NCBI RefSeq assembly: GCF_031624635.1
Contig: NZ_JAMQOQ010000002.1
Span: forward strand, 248,001-312,000
DNA length: 64,000 bases
Source of the DNA: Halogeometricum sp. S3BR5-2
GTDB lineage: Archaea; Halobacteriota; Halobacteria; Halobacteriales; Haloferacaceae
Reading direction: 5' to 3'
Below are positions 17,827 to 26,247 of this stretch, in pieces. Position 1 is the first letter of the stretch. Every line of letters starts with the position of its first letter. A program made the translations under genes and the position numbers. The notes under the pieces were generated by a model. That model searched no databases. It was given only the letters and a program-made list of their open reading frames with translations, and was not told where the DNA came from.

Positions 17827-18363
17827 ATGACCGAGGACGACGGAGTCGGCGGAGACGAACCGTTCGGCGACGCGGGGCGGACCGACAGCGGCGGCGACGA
17901 GCGAGTCGAGGGGACGTTCCTCGTGACCGCCGCCGACGAGGATTCCGCGGTGCTGAAGAACGTCGACACCGGGCAGGTGCACACGCTGTCGTCGAACCCC
18001 GGCGTCGAACGCCACGACGCCGTCACGGGCGTCGTCGCCCCCGACCCGCCGATGAACGTCTCCTACCAACTCGTCGACATCGAGTCGCGGTGGGGGCTCA
18101 CCATCGAACTGTCCGGCGAGTCGCCGACGGCGGACTCCCGCGACGTCGCCGCGTCGCAACCGACGGGCGAACTCACCCGGAAGGAGCGCGCGGGGACGGG
18201 GGAGATTCACGTCATCACCGTACCCGAAGAGGAGACCGACCAGGCGGCCGCCGACGTGGCCGACGACGCGGAGAACACGCTGTCGCGGGCGGCCCGCCTC
18301 GGCGTGAACCGCGTCGAGATTCGGACCGCCCCCGGCGTCGTCGTCGTCCGGTACATGCCCTGA
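17827..18363 (+). CDS. Conserved haloarchaeal protein (DUF5812-like), 178 aa
   Basis: A soluble acidic protein. After a disordered acidic N-terminus (MTEDDGVGGDEPFGDAG), a small beta domain begins at VEGTFLVTAADEDSAVLKNV and continues through VHTLSSNPGVERHDAVTGVV. A C-terminal alpha/beta part (GEIHVITVPEEETDQAAAD; GVNRVEIRTAPGVVVVRYMP) resembles the end of a stand-alone domain. It matches my memory of DUF5812 proteins of haloarchaea; the role is unknown. I chose the ATG at 17827 because the upstream in-frame sequence overlaps the divergent GNAT gene and is basic. Confidence 0.8.
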   Translation: MTEDDGVGGDEPFGDAGRTDSGGDERVEGTFLVTAADEDSAVLKNVDTGQVHTLSSNPGVERHDAVTGVVAPDPPMNVSYQLVDIESRWGLTIELSGESPTADSRDVAASQPTGELTRKERAGTGEIHVITVPEEETDQAAADVADDAENTLSRAARLGVNRVEIRTAPGVVVVRYMP

Positions 18364-18466
18364 CCCCGTCCCCGGCGCGGGCGTCGCGCGGACGCGGCTT
18401 CGCCGTCCCACCGATTCGGCGCCGCCGGACGGTGGTCTGTTATACCGTCCGCCCGAACCCCCTCTC

Positions 18467-18742
18467 ATGGACCGAGTGCGAGCGTTGGTGATCCAGTACA
18501 CGTGCGTCGGCGCCCTCTACCTCCTCGCCGGCGCGTGGACGATGGGCACCCGAGGGTTCTCCCTCGGCGGGGCGCTGTCCGCGTTCGGCGGACTGCTGCT
18601 CGTGGCGTCCGGCGCCTGGAACCTGCGCCACGGGGACGGGAAGTACGGCCTCCGGAGCCTCGCGGAGCGGGACTGGTTCTTCTGGCCGCAGACGGTCGCA
18701 ATCGTCCTCCTCGCCGTCGGCGCCGTCTTCCGCTTTCTCTGA
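18467..18742 (+). CDS. Small three-helix membrane protein, paralogue of the next gene
   Basis: 91 aa with three hydrophobic helices (~residues 8-28, 33-50, 71-90) and the polar loop RHGDGKYGLRSLAERDWFFWPQ. The pattern MDR-R..V, GxSLxGxxxAFGxxxLV and (A)xxDxWFW is shared with the gene 48 bp downstream, so the two probably arose by tandem duplication and are co-transcribed. Function unknown. Start at the ATG just downstream of a GTTATACC box. Confidence 0.7.
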   Translation: MDRVRALVIQYTCVGALYLLAGAWTMGTRGFSLGGALSAFGGLLLVASGAWNLRHGDGKYGLRSLAERDWFFWPQTVAIVLLAVGAVFRFL

Positions 18743-18789
18743 GTCCTCGGCCGCCCAAGAGCTATCGTCGTCCGGCGACGAGGCCCCGT

Positions 18790-19080
18790 ATGGACAGAGA
18801 ACGCGTCGTGGTCGTCTGCATGGGACTGTACGCGCTGGCGCTCGTCGTCGACAGCGTCGTCGAGTTCCTCACCGAAGGCGTCACCCTGTTCGGCGTCGTG
18901 TTCGCGGCGTTCGGCCTGTTCGTGCTGGTGACGCTCGCTCGGAGCGCCTCTCGGGGAACGACGGACGACGGAATTCAACGAATCGCCGACAGCGACCTGT
19001 GGTTCTGGTCGCTCGTCGTCCTGTTCGTCCTCGGCATCGCGGGCATCGTCCTCGACCTGACGAACGGCGCTCTCGCCTGA
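18790..19080 (+). CDS. Small three-helix membrane protein, paralogue of the previous gene
   Basis: 96 aa beginning MDRERVVVVCMGLYALALVV, with hydrophobic helices at about residues 6-24, 33-52 and 74-92 and the loop RIADSDLWFWS matching the neighbour's AERDWFFWP. The ATG at 18790 is favoured over the longer upstream frame because it aligns with the paralogue's MDR start. Function unknown; a membrane pair (homo- or hetero-oligomer) is a reasonable guess. Confidence 0.7.
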   Translation: MDRERVVVVCMGLYALALVVDSVVEFLTEGVTLFGVVFAAFGLFVLVTLARSASRGTTDDGIQRIADSDLWFWSLVVLFVLGIAGIVLDLTNGALA

Positions 19081-19086
19081 GACCGA

Positions 19087-19494
19087 CTACGACCCCTCCC
19101 CGCGCTCCTCGCGTTTTCCCCGTTCCTTCCCGCTCGTCGGCGTCGGCCCGTCGGCGCTCTGGACCCGCCACCCGCCTTCCACCTCGCCGGGTTCGCTCTC
19201 GCGCGTCGCGTACTCGACTTCGGTGTCGGGGCCCATCCGCTCGGCGCCGTCGACGGACTCGATGCGGAGGGGGACGTCTAGTGAGTTGCCGCAACAGCCC
19301 ACGTCGACGAACTCCTCCCACGTCTCGCCCGGCGTCAGGTCCTCCAGCACTCGCCGGAGGTAGAGGCGGAAGCGGTCTGTCTCCAGTTGGTCGCGCGCCC
19401 ACGCGCTGAGGTCGTCCGGATAGGAGATGACGACCCGCCGGGCCTCGCCGTGCTCTTTCGGTGCCGCCGTCGCGTTCGCGCTGCCGTCGTCCAT
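19087..19494 (-). CDS. Conserved haloarchaeal protein of unknown function, 135 aa
   Basis: A soluble protein. The N-terminal segment ARRVVISYPDDLSAWARDQLE is followed by RFRLYLRRVLEDLTPGETWEEFVDVGCCGNSLDVPLRIESVD, where an adjacent Cys pair in GCCGNSLDVPL stands out as a possible metal or redox site. The tail is charged and disordered (GKERGKREERGEGS). The ATG at 19494 is the first sensible start; the frame runs open far upstream, opposite secF, but that part is a shadow. Family not identified with confidence. Confidence 0.7.
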   Translation of the reverse strand: MDDGSANATAAPKEHGEARRVVISYPDDLSAWARDQLETDRFRLYLRRVLEDLTPGETWEEFVDVGCCGNSLDVPLRIESVDGAERMGPDTEVEYATRESEPGEVEGGWRVQSADGPTPTSGKERGKREERGEGS

Positions 19495-19611
19495 GCGCCT
19501 CGGTACGCCCTCCGAGTCAAAACGTCTCACGGTCGCACGGACCGCGTACCGGCCGTCGACGAGTGGGGGCGTATAAGAAGGCTTATTCGGGGACCGTGAC
19601 GAACGCCACGC

Positions 19612-20508
19612 ATGGTCGACTTCACGGTACCGGAGGTAGATTACACCCGGTACACGAATCGCCAACTCGCCGCGGTCCCCCTGGCGGTGTCGGCGGTCGC
19701 GCTCCTCGTCATCGGCGGGTGGTACGTCATGACGGGCGTTCCCGTCAACCAGGGTATCGCCTTCACCGGCGGGACGGAGATTCAGGTCGTCGTCGACGGC
19801 TCCGGCGACGCGCAGGAACAGATTCAAGAGGCGTTCGACGCCGAACCCGCCTCCGTCCAGTCCGTCCCGGCCGAGAGCGGACTGTACATCGTGACGTTCC
19901 AGTCGGACTCGGCGTCGGGGCCGGACGCCGGCACGGACGCGAACACGCTGTCCCAGCAGGCCGAGCAAGCGGGCTTCGAGGTCCGCTCCGTCTCCTCGGT
20001 GTCGGCCAGTTTCGGCGGTGACACGCAACTGCTCGCCCTCGGCGGCGTCGCCGTCGCCTTCCTCGGCATGAGCGTTCTCGTCTTCGCCATGTTCCGCACG
20101 TTCGTCCCCTCCATCGCCGTCGTCATCTCGGCGTTCTCCGACATCGTCATCCCCGTCGCTCTGATGAATCTCCTCGGCATCCAACTCTCCCTGGGGACGG
20201 TCGCCGCCCTCCTGATGCTCATCGGGTACTCGGTGGACTCGGACATCCTCCTGAACAACCACATCCTCCGGCGCTCCGGAGACTTCTACGAGTCGACGTA
20301 CCGCGCGATGCGGACCGGGGTGACGATGACGCTCACCTCCATCGCCGCGATGATCGTCATGACCGTCACGGCGACGCTGTTCGGCATCCAACTGCTCGCG
20401 GCCATCGGGACCGTCCTCGTGTTCGGTCTCGCCGCCGACCTGATGAACACCTACATGCTCAACCTCAGCCTGCTTCGCTGGTACAAGTTCGAGGGGGTGC
20501 GTCGGTGA
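19612..20508 (+). CDS. secF: Protein-export membrane protein SecF
   Basis: Partner of SecD in the RND-like complex that assists the Sec translocon. One N-terminal helix (PLAVSAVALLVIGGWYVM), a periplasm-like outer domain with GIAFTGGTEIQVVVDG, and five C-terminal helices including FVPSIAVVISAFSDIVIPVALMN and MLIGYSVDSDILLNNHIL, the region corresponding to the essential D519-like and related motifs. Length of 298 aa is normal. Its stop overlaps the start of secD, so translation is coupled; archaea usually have secF before secD, the reverse of bacteria. A TATA-like GTATAAGAAGG lies ~40 bp upstream. Confidence 0.95.
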   Translation: MVDFTVPEVDYTRYTNRQLAAVPLAVSAVALLVIGGWYVMTGVPVNQGIAFTGGTEIQVVVDGSGDAQEQIQEAFDAEPASVQSVPAESGLYIVTFQSDSASGPDAGTDANTLSQQAEQAGFEVRSVSSVSASFGGDTQLLALGGVAVAFLGMSVLVFAMFRTFVPSIAVVISAFSDIVIPVALMNLLGIQLSLGTVAALLMLIGYSVDSDILLNNHILRRSGDFYESTYRAMRTGVTMTLTSIAAMIVMTVTATLFGIQLLAAIGTVLVFGLAADLMNTYMLNLSLLRWYKFEGVRR

Positions 20509-22079
20509 TGGCGGGCCTCCGGGACAACTGGCGGGTCGCCCTCCTCGTCGTCTTCCTCCTCGTCTCCACGTTCGCGCTGTTCTCGCCGACGATCGGCGGG
20601 GACTCCGGGTCGGGCGCCGTCGGCAACGCCACCGACACCGGACCGACGAACCTCCAGTTCGGCCTCGAACTCTCCGGCGGGACGCGCATCCGCGCGCCCC
20701 TCGTCGGCGTGACCGCCGAGGGGGTCCAGTTCGGCGGCGACCAACCGCGGGTGGTCGAACAGACCGTCGCCTCCAACCTCGAAGACGCCACGGTGACCGA
20801 CGTCATCGCCCGCCAGTCGGCCAACACCACGACGGTCGAAGTCACGGCCGAGAACGTCACGCAAGAGGAGTTCCGGAACGCCCTCCAGTCGTCGGGCTAC
20901 GGCTTCGAGACGGTCCGCGACGGCGTCACCGCGGCGACGCGCGAGGAGGTCGTCCGCATCCTCACCGACAAGATCAACCAGGCCGGCCTCTCCGGGGGGT
21001 CGGTCCAGCAGGTGACGACCGCGACGGGCCAGCACTTCATCCGCGTCGAGGTGCCGAACCGCGACACGAGCGAGGTCCGCCAACTCGTCTCCGAACGCGG
21101 GACCGTCGTCGTCCAGGCGTACTACCCCGTCGAGGAGAACGGGTCGACGACCTACCGCTCGGAGGTCGTCCTCCAGCAGAACGACTTCCAGACCATCGGC
21201 TCCGTGCAGGAGCAGGGCTCGAGTCCCTCCGTGCCGGTCACCATCAAATCCTCCGTGGCCCCCGAACTCCAGCAGTCGCTGGTCAGAACGGGAATCGCAC
21301 AACCCGGCGGCACCTCCTGCACGTACGACCAGAACCCCAACAGCACGCAACCGTGCCTCCTCCTCGTCGTCGACGGCGACGTCGTCAACGCGTTCGGGAT
21401 GGACGGGGGTCTCGCGGGCAGCATGCAGAGCGGCGAGTGGGCGAACAGCCCGGAGTTCGTCCTGACCGCCCGCAACACCTCCGAGGCCCAGCAGGTCGCC
21501 ATCAACCTCCGCGCCGGCGCGCTCCCGGCGCAACTCGACCTCTCGGGTCAGGACGGCGGCACCACCTCCTACGTCTCGCCGAGTCAGGGTGAGAGCTTCA
21601 AGTTCGACTCGCTCATCACCGGCATCGTCGCGGTGCTGGCGGTCAGCGGCGTCGTCTTCGTCCGCTACAGCGACGTGAAGGTGGCCGCGCCGATGATCGT
21701 CACCGCGCTCTCCGAGGTGGTCATCCTCCTCGGGGCCGCGGCGGCCATCGGCTACCCCCTCGACCTCTCGGTCATCGCCGGCTTCATCGCCGTCATCGGG
21801 ACGGGGGTGGACGACCTCATCATCATCGCCGACGAGGTGATGGCCGAGGGCGAAGTGTCCTCGCGCCGCATCTTCCAGTCGCGCTTCCGCAAGGCGTTCT
21901 GGGTCATCGGCGCCGCCGCGGCGACGACCATCGTGGCGATGTCGCCGCTGGCGGTGCTGTCGCTCGGCGACCTGCAGGGCTTCGCCATCTTCACCATCCT
22001 CGGCGTCCTCGTCGGCGTCCTCGTCACCCGCCCGGCCTACGGGGACATCCTCCGGTCGCTGACGACTATCGACCGCTGA
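20505..22079 (+). CDS. secD: Protein-export membrane protein SecD
   Basis: The larger SecDF subunit, 524 aa. One N-terminal helix (VALLVVFLLVSTFALF), a long extracytoplasmic domain including LQFGLELSGGTRIRAPL and ILTDKINQAGLSGGSVQQV (P1-type region), then a membrane block with FDSLITGIVAVLAVSGVVFVRY, LDLSVIAGFIAVIGTGVDDLIIIADEV and the last helices. Start: GTG at 20505 followed by ATG at 20508, both overlapping the secF stop in a TGATG arrangement. Archaeal SecDF lacks an identifiable YajC; how it is energised is unresolved. Confidence 0.95.
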   Translation: MMAGLRDNWRVALLVVFLLVSTFALFSPTIGGDSGSGAVGNATDTGPTNLQFGLELSGGTRIRAPLVGVTAEGVQFGGDQPRVVEQTVASNLEDATVTDVIARQSANTTTVEVTAENVTQEEFRNALQSSGYGFETVRDGVTAATREEVVRILTDKINQAGLSGGSVQQVTTATGQHFIRVEVPNRDTSEVRQLVSERGTVVVQAYYPVEENGSTTYRSEVVLQQNDFQTIGSVQEQGSSPSVPVTIKSSVAPELQQSLVRTGIAQPGGTSCTYDQNPNSTQPCLLLVVDGDVVNAFGMDGGLAGSMQSGEWANSPEFVLTARNTSEAQQVAINLRAGALPAQLDLSGQDGGTTSYVSPSQGESFKFDSLITGIVAVLAVSGVVFVRYSDVKVAAPMIVTALSEVVILLGAAAAIGYPLDLSVIAGFIAVIGTGVDDLIIIADEVMAEGEVSSRRIFQSRFRKAFWVIGAAAATTIVAMSPLAVLSLGDLQGFAIFTILGVLVGVLVTRPAYGDILRSLTTIDR

Positions 22080-22291
22080 GGTCGCGGTTCCTGTCACGGA
22101 GCGTTACTCTCCGCCGTTCGCGGCGGTTTCGACGACCCCGACACCGTCCGTCTATTTTCGCGCCGACGCCGCCCTAATCCTGTAGGCTGCCATTTAACTG
22201 CACGGGCGCACGTACTGTAAACTGTACAGCGACACGGACCGTAGTTGCCCGCTCGCGCGGGAGACGACGTAGACAACGGGACACGTACACT

Positions 22292-22498
22292 ATGTCAACC
22301 GATGCCCCCCTGACGGACGATGCAGATGCCCCGCACGCAGCAACCGCCTCGGAGACGTTGGTCTCCACCGTCGTCGAGTACGACGACGAGTCCGACGAAT
22401 GTACGATCTACCCCCTCCACGCCGACGACGAGGAACGCGTCACGACGTGGGTCTCCGCCAAGCGGGAGTCGTACGTCTCGCTGGACGAGATGCGCTGA
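22292..22498 (+). CDS. Small acidic haloarchaeal protein (DUF7511-like), 68 aa
   Basis: A short protein with an acidic, disordered start (MSTDAPLTDDADAPHA) and a conserved-looking body: VVEYDDESDECTIYPLHADD, VTTWVSAKRESYVSLDEMR. The final part reads like a small beta sheet with a helix. It recalls the haloarchaeal DUF7511 family from memory; function unknown. A TTTAAC box at about 22193 would give a leader of about 65 nt. Confidence 0.75.
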   Translation: MSTDAPLTDDADAPHAATASETLVSTVVEYDDESDECTIYPLHADDEERVTTWVSAKRESYVSLDEMR

Positions 22499-22541
22499 GC
22501 GGTCCTGCTCTTCCTCCCCTCCTCGACCCGTTCTCTCGCGA

Positions 22542-23216
22542 TCAAAAGTCGGCCAGCGACGACTGCGCCGCCGCCGCCAACACGTCGTCGCACGTCGACC
22601 ACGAGGCGCGCGCGCAGTCCGGTAACTCGCCCGTCTCGCCGACGTACGTCCTGAGGAACTCCCTCGTCGTCGGGTCGCTCGGATAACCGCTCCCGACGGG
22701 GCCGTACGCCGCGAACGCCTCGCCGACGGCCGCCATCCGGGCGTCTCGCTCCACCTTCGCGACGACGCTCGCCGCGCCGACGTGCGGGTACGTCTCGTCC
22801 GCGCGGTGTTCGGCGGTGACGGAGACGGCGACGCCCGCCTCCTCGACGCCCGTCCGGACGCGCCGCCCGAACCGCGACTCGTCCACGTCGCCCGCGTCCG
22901 TCACCACCTCGTCGCCCCCGCGCGCGACGGCGGCGAGGGCCTCGACGTGCGCGGCGACGGTCAGCGCGTTCATGTCGGTGTCCGGCCGGTCGATTCGCTC
23001 GGGTTCGACGAACGCGACGCCTATCTCGACCCCCTCCCGGTCCCGGAGCGTCGCGGCTATCTCCTCGCGCCGGCGCGCCGCGAGGCGCTTGGAGTCGTCG
23101 ATACCGCCCGGCAGGGCGTCGGCGTCGGCGCGCACCGCCGCGGCGACCATCGGCCCGAGCACCGGTCCCTTCCCCGCCTCGTCGCTGCCGACGAGGGCGG
23201 GCGACCCGTCTGTCAT
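22542..23216 (-). CDS. rnhB: Ribonuclease HII
   Basis: Cleaves the RNA strand of RNA-DNA hybrids and single ribonucleotides in DNA. The catalytic Asp-Glu pair is in GSDEAGKGPVLGPMVAA near the N-terminus; further type-2 signatures are DSKRLAARRREEI, DAGDVDESRF (third acidic residue region) and SVVAKVERDARM. 224 aa is typical for archaeal RNase HII. The start at 23216 is one of the first codons before the conserved Gly-Ser-Asp-Glu. Confidence 0.95.
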   Translation of the reverse strand: MTDGSPALVGSDEAGKGPVLGPMVAAAVRADADALPGGIDDSKRLAARRREEIAATLRDREGVEIGVAFVEPERIDRPDTDMNALTVAAHVEALAAVARGGDEVVTDAGDVDESRFGRRVRTGVEEAGVAVSVTAEHRADETYPHVGAASVVAKVERDARMAAVGEAFAAYGPVGSGYPSDPTTREFLRTYVGETGELPDCARASWSTCDDVLAAAAQSSLADF

Positions 23217-23284
23217 ACCTCTCTCGGCGGACAGCGGCGACTAAGCGGTTGCGGTCGTCGTCGGCCGAAAAAATCGACGGGCGC

Positions 23285-23416
23285 TCAGTCGTCCGCCAAC
23301 GGCGGCCCGGCACGCCCCGGCGACTCCTCCGGGTCGTCGGCCTCCTCGAACTCCGCGCGCAGGCGCTTCTCGACGAGCGCTTCCCACTCCGGATTCGACT
23401 CGTAGTGGTGACACAT
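23285..23416 (-). CDS. Small protein MCHHYE-type, 43 aa
   Basis: A short reverse ORF from the ATG at 23416 to a TGA at 23285. The product begins MCHHYESNPEWEALVEKRL, with a Cys-His-His cluster, followed by an acidic helix (RAEFEEADDPEE) and the tail SPGRAGPPLADD. I remember similar tiny proteins in many haloarchaea but have no family name. Codon use is GC-rich at third positions, consistent with coding. It lies on the same strand between pus10 and rnhB. Confidence 0.6.
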   Translation of the reverse strand: MCHHYESNPEWEALVEKRLRAEFEEADDPEESPGRAGPPLADD

Positions 23417-23500
23417 GGTATCTGCTCTCACTCGTAGGCGCGGTCGGAGACTGGTAAATCCTCGGTCCGTCGGTCTACTGATGGGTTACGGACGGACCGC

Positions 23501-24793
23501 CTACCGCGGGTCGTCGCGGAAGAACGACTCGTTCTCGAACTCCTCGTCGGTGCCGTAGACGCCCGTCACGTCCAGCGCCGTCACCTCCGCGTCGACGCCG
23601 AGGAGGCCCGCCAGACTCGGTTCCGTGCGCCCCTCGTCGCCGGAGACGAGTTCCTTGATGTAGAGGCCGCCGGCGCCGTGCACCTCGACGGTGGCGTGCC
23701 GTTCGTCCTGCCAGTCGCCCGTCGCCTCGAACACCTCGCGGGTCCGGGTGAGCGCCGCCCGGCGGTGGTCGACGCGGTTCGGCGTGTACTGTTCGATGGT
23801 CGCCCCGTCGAGTTCGGCGAGGGCGTCCGTGAGTTCGTCCTCGGAGACGTCGTCGCCGAACTCGACTTCGGCGCGGTAGCGCTTCGAGGCGTTCAGTTCC
23901 TTCACGCGTTCGACCATGTCGTAGGCGGCGAGGCGGAGGCCCTCGACTTCGACTTTCCCCTCCGCGAAGGCGTTGATGTCGCCCTCCAGACGCTCCACGT
24001 CCACGTCGCGGCGGCGCGGTTCCATGATTTCGACGACGAACGGGCGGCCCGTCCCGACCATCAGGGCGTCGACGTCCTCCCGGCCGGCGCCGTGGAACTT
24101 CGCGTCGGTGCCGTCCATCACGTCCATCACGACGGGAGCGGTCAGACCTTCGACGCTCTCTTGGTACATGTAGCCCGTCCCGTCGCACTTGTCGCAGGGC
24201 TGTTTCCCGAGGTAGCCCGTTCCGTGACACTTGTTACACGGCCACTCGGTCTGCGGGATGTCGCGTTCGAGTTTGCGGTAGCGGCCGTAGACGAACGTGG
24301 AGTTTATCTCGACTTCCACCGCGTCGGCGTCGATGTCGAGGAGGAACTGCACGTCCGGGCGGCCGAACTCCACCTCCGTCTCCGTGAGTCGGCCGAACCG
24401 CTTGCCCACCTCGCGGTTGAACTCCGATTTGAAGAGTTCGCCCGCGTCCTCGGCGAGTCCGGCCCCCTCGCGGAGGAGTACTTCGTTCTCCTCGACCAGC
24501 GGCGGGGGGCGCGTCCCGACCTGATAGGTGTCGAACTCGACGCCCTCGACGGCGTCGGCGCAGCGTTCGGCCCACTCGTCGAACCGGGCGCACGCCCCCT
24601 CGCACACCCAGCAGTCCTCCCGCGGTACGTCCTCGGGTTCCTCGTCGTCTTCGAGGGCGGCGGCGACCCGGAGGCTCCGGCCCCGTTCGGCGTTCGTCAG
24701 CCCGAAACTCCGGTCGGCGAAGACGCGTCCCAGACACGGGTCGCAGACGGGACTCTGCGCGGCCACCTCGCGCGCGTCCTCCAAGATGCTCAT
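23501..24793 (-). CDS. pus10: tRNA pseudouridine synthase Pus10 (psi54/psi55)
   Basis: Makes pseudouridine at positions 54 and 55 in the T-arm of archaeal tRNAs. The N-terminal part has a zinc site (CDPCLGRVF and CWVCEGAC) and a THUMP-like region; the C-terminal catalytic domain has GREDVDALMVGTGRPFVVEI, holding the catalytic Asp. 430 aa. An insertion near residues 190-215 has two CxxCxGxG motifs (CNKCHGTGY and CDKCDGTGY), a DnaJ-like zinc knuckle. TrmY, which methylates the product at position 54, is encoded at 40875. It lies 39 bp downstream of the DUF4112 gene. Confidence 0.95.
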   Translation of the reverse strand: MSILEDAREVAAQSPVCDPCLGRVFADRSFGLTNAERGRSLRVAAALEDDEEPEDVPREDCWVCEGACARFDEWAERCADAVEGVEFDTYQVGTRPPPLVEENEVLLREGAGLAEDAGELFKSEFNREVGKRFGRLTETEVEFGRPDVQFLLDIDADAVEVEINSTFVYGRYRKLERDIPQTEWPCNKCHGTGYLGKQPCDKCDGTGYMYQESVEGLTAPVVMDVMDGTDAKFHGAGREDVDALMVGTGRPFVVEIMEPRRRDVDVERLEGDINAFAEGKVEVEGLRLAAYDMVERVKELNASKRYRAEVEFGDDVSEDELTDALAELDGATIEQYTPNRVDHRRAALTRTREVFEATGDWQDERHATVEVHGAGGLYIKELVSGDEGRTEPSLAGLLGVDAEVTALDVTGVYGTDEEFENESFFRDDPR

Positions 24794-24832
24794 ACCGGGT
24801 GATGACGTGGACCGCGTTTCTGTCTTCCCCTT

Positions 24833-25363
24833 TCAGACGACCTGAGAGAGGAGCCACCACGAGGTGAGAGCGACGCCCGCGCCGAGGGCGACGACGAGGC
24901 AGAACAGGAGGAGGCCCGCGACGGCGAGCACCCGCCCGTCGCGTTCGGCCCCCGATGGGTCGGCGCGCCGCGCCTCGAACAGGCGGACGTTCCGCCGGTT
25001 CGCCTTCCACGCCGCGTCGAACGCGTCGCCGACGAGCGGAATCGACCCGAAGACGGCGTCGACGACGAGGTTTCCCACCATCCGAGCCACCGTCTCCCGC
25101 GGCGCGCCGAGTGCGGCGGCCTCCGCGACGATGTACGCCGAGACGGCCGCCGCCGGCAGGTCGCCCGCGACGGGGAGTAGTCCCAGTATCGGGTCCAGAC
25201 CGATTCGCCAGTCCGTCCCCGGAACCGGTATCGCGCTGTCCATGTAGTAACTCACGCGCCGGAGGCGCGCGAGGGCCTCGGCTTCGGGGTCCGCGGCGTC
25301 CGCCACCGGTCCGCTTACGACGAACGGGGCGGCGTCGGCGTTCGCGGCGTCTGAGGAACTCAC
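24833..25363 (-). CDS. DUF4112 domain membrane-associated protein
   Basis: 176 aa. The conserved domain shows as YYMDSAIPVPGTDWRIGLDPILGLLPVAGDLPAAAVSAYIV and ARMVGNLVVDAVFGSIPLVGDAFDAAWKANRRN, both typical of DUF4112. A C-terminal transmembrane helix (VAGLLLFCLVVALGAGVALTSWWLL) follows. Function unknown. It starts a probable operon with pus10. Confidence 0.85.
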   Translation of the reverse strand: MSSSDAANADAAPFVVSGPVADAADPEAEALARLRRVSYYMDSAIPVPGTDWRIGLDPILGLLPVAGDLPAAAVSAYIVAEAAALGAPRETVARMVGNLVVDAVFGSIPLVGDAFDAAWKANRRNVRLFEARRADPSGAERDGRVLAVAGLLLFCLVVALGAGVALTSWWLLSQVV

Positions 25364-25444
25364 GGGAGAGAGTGGCGACGGAGGAACTTGAGCGTTCGCT
25401 GGGGAGTCGGAAACGAAGGGAGGGCCGAAGCGGGGGGTCGAACC

Positions 25445-25762
25445 CTATTCGAGTTCCACCTCCCGCACGTCCTTGACGCCGAAACCCGATTCGAGGGCCG
25501 CGGCGACGGCCGCCGCGTCGGCCGGACCGCTGACGCGCAGGGCGGCGTCGACCTGCACGCGTAAGTCGTTCAGCGCGGGTCGTAAACCGCTCACGTCGGC
25601 GCGGTCCACGCCGACGACGCAGTCGACGGCGGCGAGGCGGGCGCGGACGCCCTCCTCCAAGTCGCCGTCCGCGTTCCGCGTGACGAGGACCGTCAGCGAC
25701 GCGCGGACGACGTGTTCGTTTTCTGCTTGCTGTGCCTCCGGACTGGCAGGACTGATTGCCAT
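25445..25762 (-). CDS. Conserved haloarchaeal protein, 105 aa
   Basis: The frame runs MAISPASPEAQQAENEHVVRASLTVLV and then alternates beta strands and helices: EEGVRARLAAVDCVVGVDRADVSG, LRVQVDAALRVSGPADAAAVAAALES, and GFGVKDVREVELE. This looks like a small ferredoxin-like fold. The ATG at 25762 was chosen; the upstream extension to 25885 is arginine-rich and unlikely. It lies 81 bp before DUF4112 on the same strand. No named family. Confidence 0.7.
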   Translation of the reverse strand: MAISPASPEAQQAENEHVVRASLTVLVTRNADGDLEEGVRARLAAVDCVVGVDRADVSGLRPALNDLRVQVDAALRVSGPADAAAVAAALESGFGVKDVREVELE

Positions 25763-25990
25763 AGGCTCCCGGCGCGGGTCGAACGCGCCTCCCGCCTCGT
25801 CCGCCGTGACGAGGCGTCGAGTGCCGACACGGGAGCGGTCCGGTCGGTCGCGCCGCGTCGGATTCGCGGACGCGACGGTGGGCACTCGGAGCGTGGTCGG
25901 CCGCGCGAGAAAGGGACGGGCCGGCGTCGTCTCGGGTGAGTCACACGGAGACGAAGCCGGTTTCCCGGACCCCGCCCGCGCGGCGCGACT
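25763..25990. other. Intergenic DNA without a recognisable gene
   Basis: Frames here are arginine- and proline-rich shadows. It separates the possible small gene at 25991-26155 from the 105-aa protein gene. I see no tRNA, hairpin or repeat worth calling. Confidence 0.3.
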
Positions 25991-26155
25991 TCACGCGCCG
26001 AGCGCGGACCGGACGCAGAGGAGGGGATTCTCGGAACCGTCGCCGGAGAACCCCGCGTCGATTCCGATGCTCCACTTACCCTCGTCGCCGACTGCGGCGG
26101 CCGCACCTGCGGCTACCATCGAAGTCGGACGACGAGTGGCGGTGTGACGGAGCAT
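25991..26155 (-). CDS. Possible 54-aa protein, unrecognised
   Basis: An uncalled short reverse ORF from the ATG at 26155 to a TGA at 25991. It has a GAGG-type ribosome-binding site about 6 bp before the ATG and an AACATTAAGT promoter-like box about 55 bp upstream. The product starts MLRHTATRRPTSM and contains a hydrophobic VAAGAAAAVG stretch followed by EGKWSIGIDAGFSGDGS and NPLLCVRSALGA. Third positions are fairly GC-rich but less than neighbouring genes. An internal ATG at 26119 would give 42 aa. Evidence is moderate; it may be noise. Confidence 0.35.
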   Translation of the reverse strand: MLRHTATRRPTSMVAAGAAAAVGDEGKWSIGIDAGFSGDGSENPLLCVRSALGA

Positions 26156-26247
26156 CGGTTCCTCTGCCCGCGGGTCGCGGGACTCGATTCGGCAGACGGG
26201 GTAGTTCTACTTAATGTTTTTTCAGGTGTGCTACGAGCTACCGCGGC

